Below are positions 6,926 through 10,485 of a stretch of DNA of 10,485 nt, piece after piece. Where the stretch lies: NCBI GenBank assembly GCA_035358315.1, contig DAOPPB010000017.1:1-10485 (forward strand), in the 5' to 3' direction. Made by a program: the position numbers and the translations under genes. The notes under the pieces were generated by a model. That model ran no database searches. It was given only the letters and a program-made list of their open reading frames with translations, and was not told the origin of the DNA. Source of the stretch: JAAZNV01 sp035358315 (GTDB lineage: Bacteria; Patescibacteriota; WWE3; UBA101185; UBA10185). Position 1 is the stretch's first letter. Every line of letters starts with the position of its first letter.

Positions 6926-7941
6926 TGCTTCCACCCCTCCCTGCTAACCTCTCTTCTTCTGAAAAAACCAAAAATATATCCCCATCCGTATTCCCAAAGC
7001 GTTATCCAACAGGCCAACGGATGAAAAAACCAAGCGGTATCTTTCTTTTTTGAGTATCCCTTAAAGGCCTGGACAAACAGCGGTATTATCAAAATACAGC
7101 TTAAGACAAATTTTAAAATCCCCATAGAATTAGATTTTCCCCATTCATATTTTCTGTTTCCCACAGATTTATGATAAAGAAAATCCCTAACTCTTCTCCT
7201 TTGCTTTTTTGCAAATTTAAAAATATTTCCTTCGCAGAAAGTATGAATTATTCCGTTTCTTACCTTAATAAAAGTTACGCTCCCATATTTTTGCAGATAA
7301 GAAGAAAGAATATCTATATCAAAAAGGTAATCTCCACTTACGTTTTCTTTTAGAAAGTTTGTTCTGAAAACGGTTCCGTTAGCTCCGATTGTGGGAATTC
7401 CGCTTTTTCCGAATCTTATCAGAATGTAGCCTTCTCTGTCCTCCTCGTCGTGTTTAATCTCAGTCCATTTTCCTGTCAGCAAATTCATCCGGTCGTAATT
7501 TCCGAGAAAATAAACCAAAGGATCGTTCATTCCCATCAAAGCACAGTACCTGGCAATAAACCCATCCTCTTTTCTCCAGACATATTTCCATGGCTCGCTT
7601 CCGACAGCTTCGGGATTTTCCAGCAGGGGAAAAATCATTTCCCTCAGCCAGTTTTTATTCGGAAGAATATTGTCCGAATCTATAAGAGCGCAAAATTCTC
7701 CTGTTGCGCTGTCTAAAGCCCGTTTTTTTCCGCTCTCAGCGGTTTTCAAAGGATTTTCCACTACTTTTGCTCTATATTTTTTAGCAATTTCTAAAGTTTT
7801 ATCCTTTGAACCACCATCAGCAATTATTAATTCAACTTTATCTTTAGGATAATCCTGTATCTCTATGGAACTCAAACACTCTTCAAGAACTTTTCCGGCG
7901 TTCAAAACAGGAATAAGTATAGAAACCTTCGGATATTCCAT
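6922..7941 (-). CDS. Family 2 glycosyltransferase with C-terminal membrane helices
   Basis: This 339-residue GT2 enzyme probably extends a lipid-linked glycan at the cytoplasmic membrane. The N-terminal strand VSILIPVLNAG and the nucleotide-binding IADGGSKDKT (residues 40-49) are typical. The metal-binding DxD is D88-S-D90 in ALIDSDNIL. A clear acidic ED pair is not seen later; FDIDI near residues 207-211 is the closest candidate for the catalytic-base region. KKQRRRVRDF (245-254) sits where QxxRW-type motifs occur in processive or membrane-bound GT2 enzymes. Two hydrophobic stretches, about 274-293 and 303-327, anchor the C-terminus. The ATG at 7941 follows the radical SAM stop by two bases and has a strong ribosome site that overlaps that stop, so the two genes are probably translated together. 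The donor and acceptor are unknown. Confidence 0.92.
   Translation of the reverse strand: MEYPKVSILIPVLNAGKVLEECLSSIEIQDYPKDKVELIIADGGSKDKTLEIAKKYRAKVVENPLKTAESGKKRALDSATGEFCALIDSDNILPNKNWLREMIFPLLENPEAVGSEPWKYVWRKEDGFIARYCALMGMNDPLVYFLGNYDRMNLLTGKWTEIKHDEEDREGYILIRFGKSGIPTIGANGTVFRTNFLKENVSGDYLFDIDILSSYLQKYGSVTFIKVRNGIIHTFCEGNIFKFAKKQRRRVRDFLYHKSVGNRKYEWGKSNSMGILKFVLSCILIIPLFVQAFKGYSKKKDTAWFFHPLACWITLWEYGWGYIFGFFRRREVSREGWKQ
6936..6941 (-). promoter_or_regulatory. Ribosome binding site GGGAGG deciding the GTG start of the GT4 gene
   Basis: GGGAGG lies 10 bases before the GTG at 6925 but only one base before the GTG at 6934. The spacing and the GTGA overlap at 6922-6925 favour the downstream start. 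The site lies within the 3' end of the upstream GT2 coding sequence. Confidence 0.7.
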
Positions 7942-7943
7942 TT

Positions 7944-9476
7944 TTAACTCCTTTTCTGACCTTTATCAAAATCTTTCAAATGACCAAGAAACTTTTTTGC
8001 AGACATAAAATAAAACTTGATATCTTCCCAACTTTTAATGCTCTTTAATTTTCTGAAAATGTATTGGGGTGAAAAAAATGAAGAATATAATTCCCGGGTA
8101 AGTCCTAACAATCTTTCCTCCGAAAAGGGAATTCTCATAACGGGAGACCTCATGTCAAAAGCTTCATAGTCTTTTGGATTAACTTTAAACCAATTATTTT
8201 CAACACATTGGTCGTAAATTTTCGCTCCGGGATAAGGAATAACGATTGTAGCCTGCATTGTATCAACATAACCTTTTCTAAAAAGATCTTTCGCAAAGTT
8301 TATAGTGTTTAAGGCCATTTCTTCCGTTTCCCAGGGGTAGCCCAGCATTACGGTGATATGAGGTTCTAAACCCGCTTCTTTAGCCATTTTCAAGTGAGGT
8401 TCAACTTCTTCAACTTTCAGACCCTTATCTAACTTATCCAAAGTTTCCTGATTTGCGGACTCCAAACCGTAAAGAATAAATCTGAAATTGGCTTTTTTCA
8501 TTAATTCACAATCTTCTTTTGTCAAAGCATTTATCCTCATATTGCATCCGAAAACCACTTTTTTATTGTATCCCGACTCAATCATCAGATTACAAAATTT
8601 TTTCAGGTTTGGGCCGATATAAAAAGTCCCGGCATCGTCAAAAATTTCTTTTACGCCATAATTATCAACTACGTGTTTAACTTCCTCAAAAAGCCTTTCG
8701 GGTGAAAATCTTCTGTAAGTTCCTGTCGGGTACAAAGTAAAGTTCCAGACACAAAAAGTGCATCTTCCCCACCAGCAGTCTCTTCCGGAGTACATATAGG
8801 TTCCGGGCCTGTATTTGTAGTTTCCATTTTCGTAGGCGTACAATTTCCATTTTGTAAGGTCCCTATCTATAAAAGGAAGTTCATCTAAGTTATGCTTTAT
8901 TTCCATCGGACCTGCATTCCAATATTTTTTTGTGTAAGTAGCAGTTTCTCCTAATTTAACCGATTTATTTTCAATTCTTCCCCAAACTCCGCCCGGCATA
9001 AGTTTTCCCTTTGTAATTGAATCCAAAAGTTCGGAAAGCACAAAGTCGTAGTCTCCCCCCGTAATTACATAATCAACCGGACATTTCTCCATAGTTTCAA
9101 CCGGAAGAGCAGTTACATGATCCCCCACCATAACTATTATCATTTTCGGAAATTCTTTTTTTATTCTTTTGACTGTTTCCCAATAAATTTTTATCACTGG
9201 AGTTTTGGCCTCTATCATCAAAAAATCGGGATTCTCTTCTTTCAGTTGAGAGAGCCACTCTTCTAAAGTTTTCCTTTCAACGATTCCATCCACCCAGACA
9301 ACATCATACTCACGGGATTTTGCTAAAGAAGCGGCGTAGGCAGGAACCATCGGATATATAAAAGTCGGGGAGTTAAAATACTGAAACTGTCTGTTTTGGG
9401 ACAAGAGAGGAACACCTTTATCACTTTCTATCGGCGGGTATCCAATCGCTATTTTAAATTTTTTCGTGTTTTTCAT
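7944..9476 (-). CDS. B12-binding domain radical SAM protein (BchE/HpnJ-like architecture)
   Basis: This 510-residue enzyme likely uses cobalamin and a [4Fe-4S] cluster to carry out radical chemistry with S-adenosylmethionine, such as methylation of an unactivated carbon. Residues 1 to about 190 look like a cobalamin-binding domain, with the strand-loop VGDHVTALP around D119-H120 as found in this superfamily; the classical DxHxxG motif is not evident. The radical SAM domain begins near residue 225. Its cluster cysteines are C234, C239 and C242 in DCWWGRCTFC, a CX4CX2C spacing instead of the commoner CX3CX2C. The C-terminus carries FFSPQYIFRKL (from about residue 467), resembling the tail of many B12-radical SAM proteins. 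The ATG at 9476 gives a full-length domain but has only a weak ribosome site (CGGA). It lies between two GT2 genes, so a glycan, sugar-nucleotide or lipid-carrier substrate is inferred. The exact reaction is unknown. Confidence 0.9.
   Translation of the reverse strand: MKNTKKFKIAIGYPPIESDKGVPLLSQNRQFQYFNSPTFIYPMVPAYAASLAKSREYDVVWVDGIVERKTLEEWLSQLKEENPDFLMIEAKTPVIKIYWETVKRIKKEFPKMIIVMVGDHVTALPVETMEKCPVDYVITGGDYDFVLSELLDSITKGKLMPGGVWGRIENKSVKLGETATYTKKYWNAGPMEIKHNLDELPFIDRDLTKWKLYAYENGNYKYRPGTYMYSGRDCWWGRCTFCVWNFTLYPTGTYRRFSPERLFEEVKHVVDNYGVKEIFDDAGTFYIGPNLKKFCNLMIESGYNKKVVFGCNMRINALTKEDCELMKKANFRFILYGLESANQETLDKLDKGLKVEEVEPHLKMAKEAGLEPHITVMLGYPWETEEMALNTINFAKDLFRKGYVDTMQATIVIPYPGAKIYDQCVENNWFKVNPKDYEAFDMRSPVMRIPFSEERLLGLTRELYSSFFSPQYIFRKLKSIKSWEDIKFYFMSAKKFLGHLKDFDKGQKRS
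7948..7955 (-). promoter_or_regulatory. Ribosome binding site AAAAGGAG overlapping the radical SAM stop region
   Basis: AAAAGGAG lies six bases before the ATG at 7941 and within the last codons of the radical SAM gene, next to its TAA. A ribosome finishing the radical SAM protein would be placed to restart on the GT2 gene, which suggests coupled synthesis of the two. Confidence 0.75.
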
Positions 9477-9513
9477 TTTAAATTCCGAGATTTTTACCTG
9501 AATCCGAAAAGTT

Positions 9514-10485
9514 TTAACCTCCGATGTAATTTCCGGTTTTTTTGTCGTATCCTCTTAATTCCAGATCCGGTCTTTTCATTATACCAATAAGAAAATTTAC
9601 ACCATAATATATGTGCGTCAGAAAAACTCCCTTAATAAAATCAAAAACTGCTTTTGCGCTTTTTTCCTTTTTAAAAACATTAAAAGAAACAAAAAACACT
9701 GTGATGAAGTAAATCAGCAGGGACAAAAGATAAAGAGGAAAAAACTTTTTCCAAAATAAACTTAAGACCAAACCCCCAAAAACCCAAATCACAAAAACTG
9801 AGGGAGCAAAATACATTGGAATTCTTGAGGTCTGGGGAAATATTCTCGCAAACTGTCCCCGGTGCCTCCCATATCTGGAAATTTGCTTTAAGTAAGGTTT
9901 AAAAATTTCCCTTCTATGATGGTAAACCAAAACTTCGGGGTCATAAGGAAATTTTATCCCGAATTTTTTCACCAGATCCAGACAAAGTTTTGTATCCTCA
10001 CCCGGCCAAAACTCAACCGGAAATCCACTCACCTCCATAAAAGCCGAAATTCTTACAAAAAGATTAACAGAAGGATAATCGTCTACTTCTCTTTTTTCTT
10101 CCGTTCTATACCTATAGGTAGTACCGCCGCTTACTATAGAAGATCCAAGAAGATACCCTGCTATTTTCTCCGAATATCCCGCTTCTTTTGGTGTAACAGC
10201 AGGACCGCCCAAGGCATAAACATCGGAGTCTTCAAAAACTTCGGCCGCTTTTGAAAGCCAGTTTTTTTCAGGATAGGAATCATCATCCAGAAAAGCCAGT
10301 ATATCTCCTTTGGATACTTTTGCCGCCATATTTCTCTTTTCACCGGGACCTACTTTTCCCGAAACCAATATTTTTATTCTCGGATCAGAAAAATCATATT
10401 CATCATTTTCATCCGTAACCACAAAAACCTCGTAGTTCTGATAATCCAATTCTTTAATGTGAGAAATACTTTCTTTTACATAATC
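9514..10485 (-). CDS. Membrane-anchored family 2 glycosyltransferase, 5' end missing
   Basis: This is a GT2 (GT-A fold) enzyme that probably transfers a sugar from a nucleotide-sugar at the inner face of the cytoplasmic membrane. The frame stays open to the last base: the residues before the TTG at 10449 read DYVKESISHIKE, which is typical GT2 N-terminal sequence. That TTG is therefore an internal Leu codon, and the true start lies outside the window. The 323 visible residues include a triple-Asp metal-binding motif (codons 10279-10287, in AFLDDDSYP) and a Glu-Asp pair in WPGEDTK (9994-9999), the expected catalytic-base region. An Arg-rich stretch, RYGRHRGQFAR, follows. The C-terminal third holds two clear hydrophobic segments and a possible third near the end. 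It stops with TAA 37 bases before the radical SAM gene. The acceptor and the donor sugar cannot be read from the sequence. Confidence 0.9.
   Translation of the reverse strand, partial: DYVKESISHIKELDYQNYEVFVVTDENDEYDFSDPRIKILVSGKVGPGEKRNMAAKVSKGDILAFLDDDSYPEKNWLSKAAEVFEDSDVYALGGPAVTPKEAGYSEKIAGYLLGSSIVSGGTTYRYRTEEKREVDDYPSVNLFVRISAFMEVSGFPVEFWPGEDTKLCLDLVKKFGIKFPYDPEVLVYHHRREIFKPYLKQISRYGRHRGQFARIFPQTSRIPMYFAPSVFVIWVFGGLVLSLFWKKFFPLYLLSLLIYFITVFFVSFNVFKKEKSAKAVFDFIKGVFLTHIYYGVNFLIGIMKRPDLELRGYDKKTGNYIGG

Noticed and set aside
6926..6934. GTG at 6934 as the GT4 start
   Set aside because: The GGGAGG site would be one base away. The GTG at 6925 has 10-base spacing and a GTGA overlap.
9916..10254. 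112-codon plus-strand open frame
   Set aside because: It is antisense to the well-supported GT2 gene, has no family motif, and has the odd composition expected of a reverse-frame shadow.
10449..10449. TTG as the start of the right-most glycosyltransferase
   Set aside because: The frame stays open to base 10485 and the upstream residues match a GT2 N-terminal helix, so the TTG is an internal Leu codon in a truncated gene.

Overview
All ten coding regions in this window lie on the minus strand and read from high to low coordinates. They form one tightly packed glycan-biosynthesis cluster. The gaps between genes are 2 to 42 bases, several genes overlap by 4 to 8 bases, and I see no convincing promoter, terminator, RNA gene, mobile element or CRISPR array. 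No gene-free stretch exceeds 42 bases, and both window edges cut through coding sequence, so the operon extends in both directions.

In transcription order the genes are: a membrane-anchored family 2 glycosyltransferase (GT2) cut by the right edge; a B12-binding radical SAM enzyme; a second GT2 with C-terminal membrane helices; a GT4 glycosyltransferase; a class I SAM methyltransferase; another GT4-like transferase; an RmlD-like NAD(P)-dependent sugar-nucleotide reductase; a GtrB/DPM1-like polyprenyl-phosphate glycosyltransferase; a soluble GT2; a divergent GT4-like transferase; and the first five codons of a further gene at the left edge. The likely product is a surface glycan: capsule, O-antigen-like polysaccharide, or the glycan of a glycoprotein or glycolipid. 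The reductase would supply a deoxysugar nucleotide, the GtrB-like enzyme would load a sugar onto a lipid carrier, six other transferases would build the chain, and two SAM-dependent enzymes could decorate it. No flippase, polymerase, ligase or chain-length regulator is visible, so the export route is unknown.

The organism is AT-rich (about 33 to 40% GC in the lines I counted) and its proteins are rich in Lys, Glu and Ile. Genes are dense, with GTG as well as ATG starts and several strong AGGAG-type ribosome sites, and TGA is used as a normal stop. This fits an uncultivated bacterium, for example from the Patescibacteria or a similar environmental lineage. A DPANN-type archaeon cannot be excluded, because nothing here is a taxonomic marker.

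The most interesting element is the B12-binding radical SAM enzyme inside the glycosyltransferase run, followed by a second SAM-dependent methyltransferase. Together they suggest an unusual modification of a glycan or its lipid carrier. Two of the GT4-like proteins also depart from the usual paired-glutamate active-site motif.
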